Positions 49,617-58,243 of a stretch of DNA of 64,000 nt are shown one piece after another. Each line of letters starts with the position of its first letter. Within the stretch, counting starts at the first letter, position 1. Both the position numbers and the translations under genes were made by a program. The notes beneath the pieces are model-generated. The model did not search any database, was not told where the DNA came from, and worked only from the letters and a program-made list of their open reading frames with translations. Source of the stretch: Selenomonadaceae bacterium (lineage in GTDB: Bacteria > Bacillota > Negativicutes > Selenomonadales > Selenomonadaceae); the NCBI GenBank assembly GCA_017614505.1, contig JAGABT010000017.1, positions 62,001-126,000 on the forward strand, written 5' to 3'.

Positions 49617-50945
49617 TTATTCCTCCTCGCTGCGTTTACGAATCACGAATTTCAGCGGCGCGCCTTCAAAGCCGTACGTGTCGCGCAGTTTGTTTTCCAG
49701 AAACCGCAGGTACGAAAAATGCATAAGCTCCGGCTCGTTGACGAAAAGCACAAAGCGCGGCGGGCAAATGTCAGCCTGCGTCGCGAATAAAATTTTCAGC
49801 TGCCTGCCCTTTTTCGTCGGCGGCGGATTGACTGCCGTGGCGTCGCGAATCAGCTCGTTTAAAACGCTGGTCTGTATTCGCATCGACTGTTGCTCCGCCA
49901 CGAATTTTACCAGTTCCGTCACGCGGTCGACGCGCTGTCCCGTGAGCGCGCTGATATAAACTACCGGCGCGTATTGCAGAAATCCAATTTCCGCGCGAAG
50001 GTCGTTAGTGAAACGATTTGTCGAGCGGTCGTGCTTTTCAGGAAAAATATCCCACTTGTTGACGACAAGCACGCAGCCCTTGCCAGAATCGTGCGCGTAG
50101 CCGGCAATTTTTTTATCCTGCTCAGTGATACCGACCGGCGCCTCAATCAGCATAAGCACAACGTCCGCGCGGTCAATCGCCCTGAGCGAGCGCATGACGC
50201 TGTAGCGCTCAACCGGCTCTTCAACCTTCGACTTGCGGCGCATACCGGCGGTATCAATCAGCGTGAATTTCGTGCCGCCGCTGAAAAAATGCGTGTCGAT
50301 AGCGTCGCGCGTCGTGCCTGGAATATCGCTGACGATAACGCGTTCCTCGCCGAGCATTTTATTCACCAGCGAAGATTTGCCGACATTCGGGCGCCCAATC
50401 ACGGCAATTTTAATTTCGTCTTCGTCACGAACTTCAGATTCAGCGGCAGGGAAATTTTCAACGACTTCATCGAGCAGGTCGCCGAGGTTGAGCGCGTTGC
50501 TGGCGGAAATTCCAATGGGCGTGCCGAGTCCCAGGTTGTAAAATTCGTAAACGTCGGCGTCGAGCTGCACGCTGTCGATTTTGTTGACTGCCACGACAAC
50601 GGGCTTATCGGAGCTGCGCAGAATTTTGGCAATGTCCTCATCGGCGTAAGTCAGGCCGCCGCGTCCGTCGACGACGAAAATAATCACGTCGGCTTCGTCA
50701 ATGGCGATACCCGCCTGAATTTTAATTTCGTCGAGGATTTTGCTGCCGCCGGTGTTAATTTCAATCCCGCCGGTATCGACGAGCGTGAACTCGTGTTCGA
50801 GCCAGCTGGCGTCAAGGTAAATTCTGTCACGCGTAACGCCAGGCATATCGTCGACGATAGAGACGCGCTTTTTGCCAATCTGATTGAACAGCGTGGACTT
50901 GCCGACGTTGGGGCGCCCGACAATCGCAACTATTGGTTTACTCAT
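49617..50945 (-). CDS. der: Ribosome biogenesis GTPase Der (EngA)
   Basis: 442 residues, two GTPase domains: the first with GRPNVGKSTLFN, DTGG and NKID, the second with GRPNVGKSSLVN, DTAGMRRKSK and NKWD, then a KH-like C-terminal domain (ATQADICPPRFVLFVNEPELM). It acts in 50S subunit assembly. GAGGTGACATT precedes ATG 50945. Upstream gene ends 4 bases before. Confidence 0.97.
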   Translation of the reverse strand: MSKPIVAIVGRPNVGKSTLFNQIGKKRVSIVDDMPGVTRDRIYLDASWLEHEFTLVDTGGIEINTGGSKILDEIKIQAGIAIDEADVIIFVVDGRGGLTYADEDIAKILRSSDKPVVVAVNKIDSVQLDADVYEFYNLGLGTPIGISASNALNLGDLLDEVVENFPAAESEVRDEDEIKIAVIGRPNVGKSSLVNKMLGEERVIVSDIPGTTRDAIDTHFFSGGTKFTLIDTAGMRRKSKVEEPVERYSVMRSLRAIDRADVVLMLIEAPVGITEQDKKIAGYAHDSGKGCVLVVNKWDIFPEKHDRSTNRFTNDLRAEIGFLQYAPVVYISALTGQRVDRVTELVKFVAEQQSMRIQTSVLNELIRDATAVNPPPTKKGRQLKILFATQADICPPRFVLFVNEPELMHFSYLRFLENKLRDTYGFEGAPLKFVIRKRSEEE

Positions 50946-50949
50946 AATG

Positions 50950-52227
50950 TCACCTCAAAGCATTTAAAAAATCCGCGCCGGTTGAAACTGCCTCAATCTG
51001 CGCAGGGAAAATTTTGCGCATATCGTCAACCGTCACGTCGTCGAGGAAAGTTTCTTCGCCAGCACGCAGAGCCGTCGCCGGAATCAGAATCTTATCGCGC
51101 GGGCGGTTGCTTTTTTGGAGCGCGCGGATAATATCGCCGCCGGTGAGCAAGCCCGAAACGTTGACGGTGCTGCCGAAAAATTCATTGACGACCGGCAGAA
51201 TGCGCACGTCGAGATTTTCATTTGGAATTTCAGCGGCGAGCTTTTTGAGAACGGCTGCAAAGGAAGTGCCGCTGATAACGTCGACGGTCAGTTTCGCGCT
51301 GGAGCTGGGAATTTTTTCTGCGTGAAATTCGTCGGTGAAGTTGCGGGTCATGCCGATACCGTTTTCGATTTGCGGGAAGTCGTCGTAGTAGTCGGCGGGC
51401 GGAATATCCCTGCCAGCGAGGAAGTAAAATTCGTCGCCGAGGTAAACGAAAGTCCTGCCGGTTTGAGCGCGAGACTGTGACTGGAATTTTTCAACCTGCG
51501 CGATAACTTTAGCGGCGCCGGATTTATCGAACTGGGTAAGCGGGAATTTATCACGGCGGTGTCTGGTGACGCCGACTGGAACGATAGCCAGACTTTGAGC
51601 GTGGGGGCGGCGCTTGAGAATTTCGGCGATGGTGAAGTCAAGCTCGGCGCCGTCGTTGAGATTCGGGCAGAGGACAACCTGCGTGTGATATTCGCAACCG
51701 GCGGCTTCGAGTTTGTCAAGGTGTTCGTGGATTTTAGCGGCGCGAGGCGTGCGGAGCATTTTTGCGCGGACGGCTGGGTTCATGGCGTGAATTGAGACGT
51801 AGAGCGGCGACAGGTGGAAATTTTTAATGCGGCGGAAATCTGAATCAGTCAGATTGGTGAGCGTGATAAAATTGCCGTAGAGGAAAGACAGGCGGTAATC
51901 GTCGTCCTTGACGGAAAGAGTGGCGCGCATATTCGGGGCTATCATGTCGACGAAACAGAAAACGCAGTGGTTCGCGCAGGTTTTGATTTTGTCGACGGCG
52001 GATTCAAATTCGGCGCCGAGTTCTTCATCAACGTCTTTTTCGAAGGCAATGAGTTCGCGTTCGCCGTCGCCGTGTTCAACCAGCAGTTCAATTTCCTCGT
52101 CGGCTAAAAGAAAACTCAGCTCGATAAGGTCGCGCGGGGCGGTGCCGTTGATTTTGAGAATTGTATCGCCGGAGGTGAGTTCGAGCTCCTCGGCGAGGCT
52201 GTATGGAATGATTTTAGAAATTTTCAT
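50950..52227 (-). CDS. PDZ-like/radical-SAM protein of the DUF512 family
   Basis: 425 residues. An N-terminal PDZ-like part (ELELTSGDTILKINGTAPRDLIELSF), the radical-SAM-like cluster motif CANHCVFCFVDM followed by KDDDYRLSFLYGNFITLTNL, and the C-terminal DUF512 region (VYLGDEFYFLAGRDIPPADYY, DVRILPVVNEFFGSTVNVSGLLTGGDI). The family is found next to der in many Firmicutes, as here; its reaction is unknown. The likely Fe-S ligands are the three Cys in CxxxCxxC. Confidence 0.92.
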   Translation of the reverse strand: MKISKIIPYSLAEELELTSGDTILKINGTAPRDLIELSFLLADEEIELLVEHGDGERELIAFEKDVDEELGAEFESAVDKIKTCANHCVFCFVDMIAPNMRATLSVKDDDYRLSFLYGNFITLTNLTDSDFRRIKNFHLSPLYVSIHAMNPAVRAKMLRTPRAAKIHEHLDKLEAAGCEYHTQVVLCPNLNDGAELDFTIAEILKRRPHAQSLAIVPVGVTRHRRDKFPLTQFDKSGAAKVIAQVEKFQSQSRAQTGRTFVYLGDEFYFLAGRDIPPADYYDDFPQIENGIGMTRNFTDEFHAEKIPSSSAKLTVDVISGTSFAAVLKKLAAEIPNENLDVRILPVVNEFFGSTVNVSGLLTGGDIIRALQKSNRPRDKILIPATALRAGEETFLDDVTVDDMRKIFPAQIEAVSTGADFLNALR

Positions 52228-52232
52228 GGCGT

Positions 52233-52266
52233 AAAAAAATAAAACGGCGCAAAATCCTACGCCGTT
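52233..52266 (-). terminator. Terminator between DUF1858 and DUF512 genes
   Basis: Minus strand AACGGCG (52266-52260) pairs with CGCCGTT (52249-52243), then TTATTTTTTT. Confidence 0.75.
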
Positions 52267-52290
52267 GCAAATTTCCTCAAAGCGAAAAAT

Positions 52291-52515
52291 TTATTCAGCC
52301 GCAGCGGCGGTTTCATCTGACGCCTCAACAATTTCATTGAGCGCGGTAACCAGCGCGTCCACGTCGATACCGTGAGCGGCGGCGCCTTCCTCGATGCTTT
52401 CAAAGCGAGCCGCCATGCAGCCGAAGCAGCCCATACCGGCGTAGAGGAAAACTTCAACCGTTTCGGGATATTTCGCCACGACTTCGGTAATGTTCATTTC
52501 TTTAGTGATTTTCAT
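52291..52515 (-). CDS. DUF1858 small protein with CxxC
   Basis: 74 residues: MKITKEMNITEVVAKYPET, then FLYAGMGCFGCMAARFESIEEGAAAHGID. The CFGC motif in this position is the DUF1858 / ScdA N-terminal signature, found in redox and iron-sulphur repair proteins. An Ala-rich acidic tail follows. AAAGGAGGG precedes ATG 52515. Role unknown; likely redox sensitive. Confidence 0.88.
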   Translation of the reverse strand: MKITKEMNITEVVAKYPETVEVFLYAGMGCFGCMAARFESIEEGAAAHGIDVDALVTALNEIVEASDETAAAAE

Positions 52516-52673
52516 AGTGAAAAAGCCCTCCTTTGGACGTAGAAATTATATCACGAATCGTCAACGCGTCAAATGAAATTTTGGTGGAAAAAATTTTTTT
52601 AACAGGCAGGAATTGTAAAAAAAAAATTGAATACCCACAGAGGGGCTGTGGTAAGAAAGGGGGCGCCTTGCAG

Positions 52674-53600
52674 TTGGATTTTGTTCATGTGAGTGTAATG
52701 GCTGATGAAGTCCTAAGCGCTTTGAACGTCAAGCCTTCCGGCACTTACGCAGACTGCACGCTGGGCGGCGGCGGGCACGCTAAGAAAATCGCCGAACGCC
52801 TGAACGCCTCCGGCAAACTGATTGGTATCGACCAGGACGCTGACGCTACCGCCGCCGCTGCCAAAACCCTTGCCGACTCCCCCTGCGGGGTTGAGATTGT
52901 TCGCGGTAACTTCAGCGAGCTTGACAAGATTCTGGACGGTTTGAACATTGAAAAAATTGACGGCGCGCTGTTCGACCTTGGTGTTTCTTCGCACCAGATT
53001 GATACCGCCGCGCGCGGTTTTTCCTATATGCACGACGCGCCGCTGGATATGCGCATGGATACCGACAAAAGTTTCAGCGCCTTCAACGTCATTAACGAAT
53101 ACGACGAAACCGCGCTGGTCAAAATCTTCAGCGAGTACGGCGAGGAAAGATTCTCCAAACGCATTGCCAAAGCCGTTGCCTCTGCGCGAAAAATTTCCCC
53201 TGTCAAAACTACCGGCGAACTCGTTCAAATCATCGAACGCGCTGTGCCAAAAGTTTCCGACGGCGGTCACCCCGCTAAGCGCGTCTTTCAAGCCGTGCGA
53301 ATCGAAGTCAATCACGAACTCGAAATTCTGAGCAGTTCAATCACCGCAGCTATCCGTCGGCTTAAAACTGGAGGCAGAATCGCGGTTATAACCTTTCACT
53401 CGCTGGAAGACAGAATCGTCAAGAATACTTTCAAAACCCTCGCGCAGGACTGCATTTGCCCGAAAAATTTTCCCGTATGCGTATGCGGACACCACGCCGA
53501 AATTAAAATTCTGGGCAAAGCTCAAACTGCCAGTGCCGACGAAATTGAAAAAAATTCCCGCGCGAAACCTGCTAAACTTCGCGTGGCGGAAAAACTTTAA
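52674..53600 (+). CDS. rsmH: 16S rRNA (cytosine-1402 N4) methyltransferase
   Basis: About 308 residues. HVSVMADEVLSALNVKPSG, DCTLGGGGHAKKIAERL (SAM-binding), DLGVSSHQIDTAARGFSY, PLDMRMD and ITFHSLEDRIVKN are RsmH hallmarks. It modifies C1402 in the ribosomal P site and heads the division/cell-wall cluster. AAAGGGGG at 52656-52663 serves either TTG 52668 (4-base spacing) or TTG 52674 (10-base spacing); the latter gives the usual 'DFVHVSV' start. A small hairpin CCACAG/CTGTGG lies just before it. mraZ, usually upstream, is absent. Confidence 0.95.
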   Translation: MDFVHVSVMADEVLSALNVKPSGTYADCTLGGGGHAKKIAERLNASGKLIGIDQDADATAAAAKTLADSPCGVEIVRGNFSELDKILDGLNIEKIDGALFDLGVSSHQIDTAARGFSYMHDAPLDMRMDTDKSFSAFNVINEYDETALVKIFSEYGEERFSKRIAKAVASARKISPVKTTGELVQIIERAVPKVSDGGHPAKRVFQAVRIEVNHELEILSSSITAAIRRLKTGGRIAVITFHSLEDRIVKNTFKTLAQDCICPKNFPVCVCGHHAEIKILGKAQTASADEIEKNSRAKPAKLRVAEKL

Positions 53601-53613
53601 AGGAGGAAAAATC

Positions 53614-53988
53614 ATGACTTCGCGGCGTCCACCGAAACCAAAAGTTCAATCGGTACCAAATGCCGAGATTCAAAAGTCAGAAAACGGCGCGCAGCTCAAG
53701 CTGATAAAGTGCCGCCCAAAGTTAGATTATTTACTGCGCTCGCGGTGCCGCCTGGCTTTCGTGATAATCTCGATACTGGCGATGCTGGTTGTAGTTCGCA
53801 GCGGAATAAACGCCAGCCGCGGCTACGCGCTGGTAGCGACGCAGAACCAGACGCAGGAACTCGAACAGGAAAACGAGCGCCTGCGAATCGAAATCGCCAA
53901 GCTGAAATCGCCGCTCAGAATAAAACAAATTGCCCATGACGAACTGGGTATGGACGTGCCAAAAAAAATGTATTTCTCGCATGAATGA
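53614..53988 (+). CDS. ftsL: Cell division protein FtsL-like
   Basis: 124 residues: basic cytoplasmic start, a single membrane helix (LAFVIISILAMLVVVRSGI), then a leucine-zipper-like coiled coil (NQTQELEQENERLRIEIAKLKSP) and the end region IKQIAHDELGMDVPKK typical of FtsL/DivIC. It joins the divisome in the periplasm. AAAGGAGG precedes ATG 53614. The normal next genes (ftsI, murE and so on) are missing; a terminator follows at once. Confidence 0.88.
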   Translation: MTSRRPPKPKVQSVPNAEIQKSENGAQLKLIKCRPKLDYLLRSRCRLAFVIISILAMLVVVRSGINASRGYALVATQNQTQELEQENERLRIEIAKLKSPLRIKQIAHDELGMDVPKKMYFSHE

Positions 53989-53996
53989 ATACAAAA

Positions 53997-54043
53997 AAAG
54001 AAGGGACCGCTTCAAGCTGAGGCAGTCCCAATTTTTATTTTGG
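53997..54043. terminator. Terminator between ftsL and the TAXI receptor
   Basis: GGGAC and GTCCC flank a 17-base interior that can pair further; A-rich on the left, TTTTTATTTT on the right, so it may serve both convergent genes. Confidence 0.6.
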
Positions 54044-54056
54044 TCAACGAAAAATC

Positions 54057-55025
54057 TTACTGTTCCTTGAGGAATTTTTCCGCGCCGCTGTTCATTTTGA
54101 TAAAGCCCATGCCGGCAAGACCGGTTTTCTTCTGGATATTTTTAGCCGCCATATGCGCCTGCGCGAGTTTGTCGACGTTGGTGAAAATCGCCTTGGTCAC
54201 GTCGTAGCCGGTTTTGTCGTCCATTTTGTCGGTGGCGACGAGGATAGCCATGACGCTGACGGAAGGAATTTCGCCTTCAAAGCCCTGGTAGGTGCCGCCA
54301 GGAATGACTGTGCGCGTGTAGAACGGGTAGTCGATAGTAAGCGCGGTGATTTTGTCTTCGTCAATCGGGAGAATGCGGATTTTTTTCTGGGAAGCAACGT
54401 CCTGAATTGAGGCGGTAGGATAGCCAGCGGTAACGCAAGCCACGTCGACCGTGCCGTCCTTGAGGGCGTTGGCGCCTTCCGCGAAGGAAAGGAACTGCTC
54501 GTCAATATCATCGTAAGTGATGTTGTAGGCTTTGAGAATCTGGCGAATGTTCGCTTCAACGCCGGAGCCCGCCGCGCCGACCGCAACACGTTTGCCTTTC
54601 AGGTCATTCAGCGACATGATACCAGAATCGCTGAGCGTGACAATCTGAACGGTTTCGGGATAAAGCGACGCCATACCGCGCAGGTTCTCAATTTTTTTAT
54701 CGAACATGTCGGTTCCGTTGACGGCGTAGTAGGTTATGTCGTTCTGAACAATCGCCATTTCGACCTGCCCGTCGGCGAGCATGTTGATATTGGCGACGGA
54801 CGCGCCGGTACTCTGCGCAGCGGCATTGGCGCCGTTCACGTCTTTGTTGATGACTTCGGCAATAGCGCCGCCAATCGGGTAGTATGTACCCGCCGTGCCG
54901 CCGGTTGCGATATTTATAAAGTTTTCACTCTTATCGCTCCCAGTACCGCAGCCCGCAACTCCAACAGCCATAGCCAGTGCCAGACCCGCCGTCAGAACCC
55001 GCTTCAATACTTTTGGTAATTTCAT
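54057..55025 (-). CDS. TAXI-family TRAP solute receptor (lipoprotein)
   Basis: About 322 residues. Signal peptide with lipobox (VGVAGCGTG). NIATGGTAGTYYPIGGAIAEVIN is the TAXI family signature, followed by AQSTGASVANINMLADGQVEMAIVQND and GKRVAVGAAGSGVEANIRQIL. It binds a small organic acid or amino acid outside the membrane. Its TRAP permease partner is not adjacent. AAAGGGTG precedes ATG 55025; GTG 55034 is an alternative. Confidence 0.93.
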   Translation of the reverse strand: MKLPKVLKRVLTAGLALAMAVGVAGCGTGSDKSENFINIATGGTAGTYYPIGGAIAEVINKDVNGANAAAQSTGASVANINMLADGQVEMAIVQNDITYYAVNGTDMFDKKIENLRGMASLYPETVQIVTLSDSGIMSLNDLKGKRVAVGAAGSGVEANIRQILKAYNITYDDIDEQFLSFAEGANALKDGTVDVACVTAGYPTASIQDVASQKKIRILPIDEDKITALTIDYPFYTRTVIPGGTYQGFEGEIPSVSVMAILVATDKMDDKTGYDVTKAIFTNVDKLAQAHMAAKNIQKKTGLAGMGFIKMNSGAEKFLKEQ

Positions 55026-55064
55026 TCGTAACACCCTTTCAAACTTTTTGAAAATTCCCGCCGC

Positions 55065-55091
55065 ATTATATCACATTTTCAGAATTTGCAA
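55065..55091 (-). promoter_or_regulatory. Promoter of TAXI receptor
   Basis: Minus strand TTGCAA (55091-55086) and TATAAT (55070-55065), 15-bp spacing with TG before the -10. Upstream is a double AAATGACTGTT direct repeat that could bind a regulator. Confidence 0.6.
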
Positions 55092-55113
55092 CAGTCATTT
55101 TAACAGTCATTTT

Positions 55114-56556
55114 TCAAACTTCAAAATCGTTGAGTCCGGCGTCGAAAACGGTCGTGAGATTTTCGCTGATCATGGTTTTGAGATTGAGTTTTTCCCTGAG
55201 CGAAAGTTTGCGCGGCTCCTGACTGTAGACGGGCAGGCGCTTGCTGATAAACTGCGTGTCGATATTGCCGGTGCGGAAAAAGTTATCGTCGAGAATGCGT
55301 TTGTGCAGCGCGATTGTAGTTTTAATGTCCTCGCCCTCGATGATAAATTCGTTAAGGGCGCGCTGCATGATTTTGATAGCGTCGCCGCGCGTCCTGCCGT
55401 GAGCGATAACTTTGGCGATAAGCGAATCGTAGTAAGGCTCAATGGAAAGTCCCGCCTCAACGCCGCTGTCGAATCTTACGCGCGGACCTGTAGGCGCGTG
55501 CATGAAGTCAATTTTGCCTGGCGCGGGCATGAAATTATTTTCGGGGTCTTCAGCGTTTATGCGGCACTCGATAGCGTGACCGGTGAACTTGACATCTTTC
55601 TGGCTGAAATCGAGCGGCTCACCGGCGGCAATTTTAATCTGCGTGCGGACTAAATCGATACCCGTGATAGCCTCGGTGATACCGTGCTCAACCTGCACGC
55701 GCGGATTAATTTCCATGAAGTAAAATTCGTGCGTGGCGAGGTCAAGCAGAAATTCGACGGTGCCGATGCTGGAATAGTGGACGCTCTTAGCGGCGGCGAC
55801 GGCGAGTTTACCGACGCGTTCGCGCATTTCCTCGCTCAGCGCGATTGACGGGGATTCTTCGAGAAGTTTCTGGTTGCGGCGCTGAATGGAGCATTCGCGT
55901 TCGCCGAGGTGAATAATTTCGCCGAAATTGTCAGCGACAATCTGAACTTCGATATGGCGGGAACGCTCGATGTAGTGCTCGAAGTAATAGCGGATTTTCG
56001 TCACGTCGATAACGTTGAGAACTTTTTTGAGTTCGGTTTCGTCGTGAACGATGAACATTCCCTTGCCGCCGCCGCCGGAAACGGGCTTGAGAATTGCAGG
56101 GTAGCCGACGAATTTCGCCAGTTCCAGCGCGACGTTGTTGTTGTAAATCGGCGGGCTGCCCTTAGCCATGGGAATGCCGGAAGGCTCTACGGCGTCACGG
56201 GCGGCGTCCTTATCGCCAACCAGCGCGATAGTTTCCGGCAGGGGACCAATCCACGTCAGACCGGCTTTGACGACCATTTCAGCGAATTTGGCGTCTTCGG
56301 AAAGGAAACCGTAGCCAGGGTGAACGGCGTCGGCTTCGGACTGGTAGGCGGCGTAGAGCAACGCGTCTTTGTTCAGATAACTTTCCATGGCGTCTTCGGG
56401 ACCGATTCTCAGACGCATATCCGCCATCTGGGTATGCAGGGCGTTTTTGTCCGCGTCGGAATAAACGGCGACGGTTTCGATACCGAGTTCCTGGCAGGCG
56501 CGAATGATGCGCACGGCAATTTCGCCGCGGTTGGCAATCAGCACTCTCTTGAACAT
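55114..56556 (-). CDS. accC: Biotin carboxylase subunit of acetyl-CoA carboxylase type
   Basis: 480 residues, about 30 longer than typical AccC at the C-terminus. Motifs: VLIANRGEIAVRIIRACQELG, HPGYGFLSEDAKFAE, the ATP loop KPVSGGGGKGMFIV, and MEINPRVQVEHGITEAITGIDLV. It carboxylates biotin with ATP and bicarbonate. No accB is next to it, so it may serve another biotin enzyme (pyruvate or oxaloacetate type); function as AccC is likely but not certain. GGAGGTG precedes ATG 56556; promoter at 56587-56615. Confidence 0.88.
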   Translation of the reverse strand: MFKRVLIANRGEIAVRIIRACQELGIETVAVYSDADKNALHTQMADMRLRIGPEDAMESYLNKDALLYAAYQSEADAVHPGYGFLSEDAKFAEMVVKAGLTWIGPLPETIALVGDKDAARDAVEPSGIPMAKGSPPIYNNNVALELAKFVGYPAILKPVSGGGGKGMFIVHDETELKKVLNVIDVTKIRYYFEHYIERSRHIEVQIVADNFGEIIHLGERECSIQRRNQKLLEESPSIALSEEMRERVGKLAVAAAKSVHYSSIGTVEFLLDLATHEFYFMEINPRVQVEHGITEAITGIDLVRTQIKIAAGEPLDFSQKDVKFTGHAIECRINAEDPENNFMPAPGKIDFMHAPTGPRVRFDSGVEAGLSIEPYYDSLIAKVIAHGRTRGDAIKIMQRALNEFIIEGEDIKTTIALHKRILDDNFFRTGNIDTQFISKRLPVYSQEPRKLSLREKLNLKTMISENLTTVFDAGLNDFEV

Positions 56557-56586
56557 AATTACACCTCCGAAAAAATTTTTACTGTA

Positions 56587-56615
56587 ATTATAACCACAAA
56601 TCGCGAAACGTACAA
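56587..56615 (-). promoter_or_regulatory. Promoter of accC
   Basis: Minus strand TTGTAC (56615-56610) and TATAAT (56592-56587), 17-bp spacing. Confidence 0.75.
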
Positions 56616-56624
56616 GAAAATTTA

Positions 56625-56653
56625 TTGCGGCGGCGGCGGTTCAGTGGTAAAAT
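56625..56653 (+). promoter_or_regulatory. Promoter of the 63-residue protein
   Basis: TTGCGG (56625-56630) and TAAAAT (56648-56653), 17-bp spacing, divergent from accC. Confidence 0.6.
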
Positions 56654-56683
56654 ATTTTCAAACTGACAGCGGGAGGAATTTTC

Positions 56684-56875
56684 GTGGAAGCAAGAGTTTT
56701 CAACGTGGAACTGACAGGCGTGGTCGGGCAGAACCTCAAGCGGCTGGAAAGCGACATCAATGCATTTCTGGCGTCGCGCGAATGCGTGGCAATGGAACAG
56801 TCGATTTTGCAGGAGCCGTCCGCAGGCAAGCCGCGCCTTATCGTGACGGTCATAGCGAAAAGAAAACCTGAGTGA
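56684..56875 (+). CDS. 63-residue protein of unknown function
   Basis: MEARVFNVELTGVVGQNLKR, then LESDINAFLASRECVAMEQ, ending LIVTVIAKRKPE: beta-alpha-beta pattern of a small domain, no signal or membrane segment. I do not recognise it. GGGAGGAATTTTC precedes GTG 56684; it has its own promoter and the terminator at 56886, so it is a monocistronic gene. Confidence 0.7.
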   Translation: MEARVFNVELTGVVGQNLKRLESDINAFLASRECVAMEQSILQEPSAGKPRLIVTVIAKRKPE

Positions 56876-56885
56876 TAAATTTTTC

Positions 56886-56916
56886 AGCCGCTCGGAAAAA
56901 TTCGGGCGGTTTTTTT
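56886..56916 (+). terminator. Terminator before codY
   Basis: CCGCTCGGAA and TTCGGGCGG pair with two wobbles and are followed by seven T. Confidence 0.7.
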
Positions 56917-57032
56917 GCGCTGATAAAAATTCCAGATAAAAATTCAGAAAATACTTTCACTTGCTCAAAAGTTGTGGTACTATAGGCGTACCAGTTAATT
57001 GCAAGAAAATTTTTTCTGAAGGGGAGTTTTTA

Positions 57033-57809
57033 ATGGCGACATTGTTAGAAAAAACCAGGCAGATTAACAAGTTGCTGCAGCGTTCGGAGAATGTGGAGTA
57101 CGACGGCATTTCCAAGGTGCTCAGCAACATTCTCGACGCCAACGTTTACATCATGGACAGGAAGGGCGATATTTGCGGCTATGCGTTCGTGGACAATTTT
57201 GAGTGCGAACTGATGATTGACAAGGTGATTCGCAAGGGAAAATTTCCGAAGCAGTACGTGCGCTGGCTGAATCAGCTGGAAGAAACGCAGGCTAACCGCC
57301 GCACCAAAACCGGCATTTGCGCATACGACGAAACCCGCGCCTGCAATTTCGACGGCAAAAACACGACGATTGTTCCGATTTACGGCGTCGGTCGGAGAAT
57401 TGGCACGCTGATTATTGCGCGCTACGACGACGATTTCACGGACGACGATTTACTTCTGGCGGAGTACGGCGCCACTGTCGTTGGAATGGAAATGCTGCGC
57501 GACCACACCGAGAAAATTGAAATTGAGGCGCGCAAGAAAGCTAACGTCCAAATCGCGCTGGCAACTTTGAGCTACTCCGAAACCGAAGCCGCGATAAATA
57601 TCCTGGGCGAACTCGACGGCAACGAAGGTCTGCTCGTCGCGTCGAAAATCGCTGACCGCGTCGGAATTACCCGCTCGGTTATCGTCAACGCGCTGCGGAA
57701 ATTTGAATCCGCCGGCGTCATCGAATCCAAATCCCTCGGCATGAAGGGTACCTACATCAAAATCCTCAACGAATATCTCATGGACGAGGTCCAGAAACTG
57801 CGCCGCTAA
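57033..57809 (+). CDS. codY: Global regulator CodY
   Basis: 258 residues, full length. The N-terminal GAF-type ligand domain begins MATLLEKTRQINKLLQ; the linker and C-terminal winged helix show LLVASKIADRVGITRSVIVNALRKFESAGVIESKS and GTYIKIL. It senses branched-chain amino acids (and GTP in some species) and controls nutrient genes. ATG 57033 follows GAAGGGGAG. A -10 TACTAT with TG upstream lies near 56980. Confirms Firmicute affiliation. Confidence 0.96.
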   Translation: MATLLEKTRQINKLLQRSENVEYDGISKVLSNILDANVYIMDRKGDICGYAFVDNFECELMIDKVIRKGKFPKQYVRWLNQLEETQANRRTKTGICAYDETRACNFDGKNTTIVPIYGVGRRIGTLIIARYDDDFTDDDLLLAEYGATVVGMEMLRDHTEKIEIEARKKANVQIALATLSYSETEAAINILGELDGNEGLLVASKIADRVGITRSVIVNALRKFESAGVIESKSLGMKGTYIKILNEYLMDEVQKLRR

Positions 57810-57827
57810 AAAATTTTTTGCCGCCGC

Positions 57828-57856
57828 TTGTTTTTTTGAAAAGTTTATGCTACAAT
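57828..57856 (+). promoter_or_regulatory. Promoter of tRNA-Gly
   Basis: TTGTTT (57828-57833) and TACAAT (57851-57856), 17-bp spacing, 50 bases before the tRNA. Confidence 0.65.
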
Positions 57857-57906
57857 CTGCGAGTAGTGATTTTTTCACTGGCTCTTTTGATTTCAGCATA
57901 AACTTT

Positions 57907-57977
57907 GCGGGCGTAGTTCATCGGTAGAATGAGAGCTTCCCAAGCTTTAGAGGTGGGTTCGATTCCCATCGCCCGCT
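57907..57977 (+). tRNA. tRNA-Gly (anticodon CCC)
   Basis: Acceptor stem GCGGGCG/CGCCCGC (57907-57913 and 57970-57976), anticodon stem AGAGC/GCTTT around loop TTCCCAA giving CCC, T-arm GTGGGTTCGATTCCCAT, discriminator T. No CCA is encoded, unlike the tRNA-Leu in this window, so it must be added by the nucleotidyltransferase. Confidence 0.93.
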
Positions 57978-58082
57978 TTTGCACACATTGCCCGCTTAAT
58001 TTTTTAGAGGTGGGTTAAGCAAACGCTCCTGTTCGTCGCGTCTGCACCCATCGCCCGCTTTTGTACCCATTGCCCGCTCTTT
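57946..58082 (+). repeat. Repeated tRNA-Gly 3'-end fragments
   Basis: The tRNA 3' part recurs downstream: TTTAGAGGTGGGTT at 57946-57959 and 58003-58016; CCCATCGCCCGCTTTT at 57965-57980 and 58047-58062; related (C)ACATTGCCCGCTT at 57985 and CCCATTGCCCGCTCTTTT at 58066. The 266 bases between the tRNA and the next gene hold these, two terminators and nothing else recognisable. Confidence 0.75.
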
Positions 58083-58136
58083 TCATTTAAATTTTGCGAG
58101 TTCGATTAGGCAGGAACTCTTGCTTCTGAAATTTTC

Positions 58137-58165
58137 AAGGCGTCAGAGAATGGCGCCTTTTTTAG
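58137..58165 (+). terminator. Plus-strand terminator
   Basis: AAGGCG and CGCCTT (58137-58142, 58154-58159) enclose an 11-base interior and are followed by TTTTT. Probably ends tRNA-Gly transcription. Confidence 0.6.
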
Positions 58166-58170
58166 CGGGT

Positions 58171-58214
58171 TCAAAAAAAACGGTCGCCCCAATTTGGAGC
58201 AAACCGTTTTGAAT
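58171..58214 (-). terminator. Terminator of the giant RTX gene
   Basis: Minus strand AAAACGGT pairs with ACCGTTTT, with GCTCC/GGGGC inside, followed by a T run. Confidence 0.75.
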
Positions 58215-58243
58215 TTGAGCGAGTACCTTTTTGAGTTCTGCCG

